Assembly (NCBI GenBank): GCA_904420095.1
Contig: CAJFUB010000008.1
Location: 1 to 64,000, forward strand
Length of the DNA: 64,000 nt
Direction: 5' to 3'
DNA from: an uncultured Clostridia bacterium
Lineage (GTDB): Bacteria; Bacillota; Clostridia; UBA1212; UBA1255
In this document: positions 63,403 through 64,000 of the stretch, piece by piece
Numbering within the stretch: position 1 is the first letter of the stretch
Layout: every line of letters begins with the position of its first letter
The notes under the pieces: generated by a model
Databases searched by the model: none
What the model was told of the DNA's origin: nothing
The model's input: only the letters and a program-made list of their open reading frames with translations
Position numbers and translations under genes: made by a program

Positions 63403-63551
63403 GCAGTATACTTCGAATGCGTCTGGAGGCGGCGGTCCGAAGCCGGGCCGTCTTGTTCGCAGCCCTTAGAAAAACGTTCCCCTTTATCTCCCCGCAGATC
63501 TTTGCCAGGAATTTTCCCTGACAAGAAATGAGGATTTTTCTGTGCTGCAAT

Positions 63552-64000
63552 TCATAATTTCTCAATCAGCTCAACGCCGTCCGGCATTCTGGGATCGAGT
63601 TTAATATCATAATCGTGGAAGCTGCGAGGCGGTAGATCCTGTTTCAGCGTCACGGTAATTTTATCGAACAGAATATGCGATGGGCATTTTCCGAAAATAC
63701 TGCTGTGTTTAAAAACGTAAAGCTTTCTCATGCACATTTTTCCCCGCGCCGCGCTGTGGTCGTGTTCAAACAGATTGATAATGGCCTCCCACAAAAGCTC
63801 GAGGTCCTCCTCGGAAAGATTCGTTGTTTTATTTGCGAGCGCTGCCGATACATATCCTTCTGCTCTGTAAAGCGCATACGGAAGGATACTTTTTTTCCCG
63901 ATTTCTATTTTCCCCTCTTCTTGCCTTTTTTCCGTCGTGCGCGCCTGACGCATAATGGTCACGTCTTGAATACTGACGGGAGAGAGGCTTCTGGCAAAGC
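63552..64000 (-). CDS. cas7: type I-C CRISPR-associated protein Cas7/Csd2, 3' end
   Basis: The C-terminal ~149 residues of Cas7c (Csd2), the backbone subunit of the type I-C Cascade complex. Family-specific blocks are ILPYALYRAEGYVSAALANK, LSEEDLELLWEAIINLFEHD, RSFHDYDIKL and MPDGVELI. The frame is open to the window edge (FARSLSPVSIQDVTIMRQAR), so the start lies beyond 64000. Type I-C order would place cas4, cas1 and cas2 downstream, toward lower coordinates, but none is there. Confidence 0.85.
   Translation of the reverse strand, partial: FARSLSPVSIQDVTIMRQARTTEKRQEEGKIEIGKKSILPYALYRAEGYVSAALANKTTNLSEEDLELLWEAIINLFEHDHSAARGKMCMRKLYVFKHSSIFGKCPSHILFDKITVTLKQDLPPRSFHDYDIKLDPRMPDGVELIEKL

Noticed and set aside
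63337-63551. CRISPR array next to cas7
   Set aside because: No direct repeats of 28-37 nt with spacers are present; the palindrome there belongs to a promoter.
63269-63565. 98-codon frame on the minus strand between cas7 and the glycosidase
   Set aside because: It overlaps the promoter and start of the glycosidase gene and the end of cas7, with no family pattern.

Overview
The window looks like the chromosome of an anaerobic, endospore-forming member of the Clostridia, probably an Oscillospirales-type gut or rumen bacterium. The support is spoIVB, a spore-coat cotJABC operon, a SpoVB/MurJ-like flippase, a CD1247-type protein, and the order asp23-amaP-DUF2273-nusB-xseA-xseB-ispA-dxs-tlyA-nadK-argR-recN-spoIVB, which is typical of this class. 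A dockerin-bearing secreted enzyme and a GH39-type glycosidase fit a life on plant or host glycans. The species cannot be named from the sequence alone.

Region 1 (1-9.2 kb) is visibly AT-rich accessory DNA with many broken genes. It holds a HEPN-like protein, a YcaQ-type winged-helix protein, an IS21 istA relic, an AAA ATPase butted against a decayed ABC exporter, and an intact MerR-controlled ABC transporter/acetyltransferase/lipoprotein operon. The MerR operator is a perfect palindrome lying in a 19-bp promoter spacer. A four-helix membrane protein and another gene relic follow.

Region 2 (9.2-13.6 kb) is the most unusual part. It is a one-strand cassette of a tRNA-guanine-transglycosylase-like protein (DpdA-like, split by a frameshift), two TSPPYN DNA methyltransferases, a PD-(D/E)XK nuclease cut short by a stop codon, and a paralogue of that nuclease that has lost its catalytic residues. 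It reads as a restriction-modification system joined to a base-exchange enzyme, with parts of it decaying.

Region 3 (13.6-36 kb) is metabolic and envelope: tandem GNAT, TspO, fructokinase, cysteine synthase, CD1247-like protein and EF-P, two tandem orphan solute-binding lipoproteins, an esterase plus two sugar-isomerase-like TIM barrels, S20, a cupin regulator, an ABC-2 exporter, a flippase, CinA, a nucleotidyltransferase fused to a degenerate phosphomannomutase, and a BspA-type leucine-rich lipoprotein.

Region 4 (36-48.5 kb, minus strand) is the conserved housekeeping block from Asp23 to SpoIVB, with many 1-20 nt overlaps that indicate translational coupling, and iPGM just upstream of it.

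Region 5 (48.7-64 kb) has a PC4-like protein, a histidine phosphatase, the dockerin phosphodiester glycosidase, cotJABC, a three-gene module (TerB-domain protein, BrxD-type ATPase, Lhr-like helicase) directly downstream of ftsK, an ftsK split at an A10 run, a GH39-type glycosidase behind a promoter with an operator-like palindrome, and at the edge the 3' end of a type I-C cas7 (csd2). No tRNA, rRNA or CRISPR array was recognised in the window.
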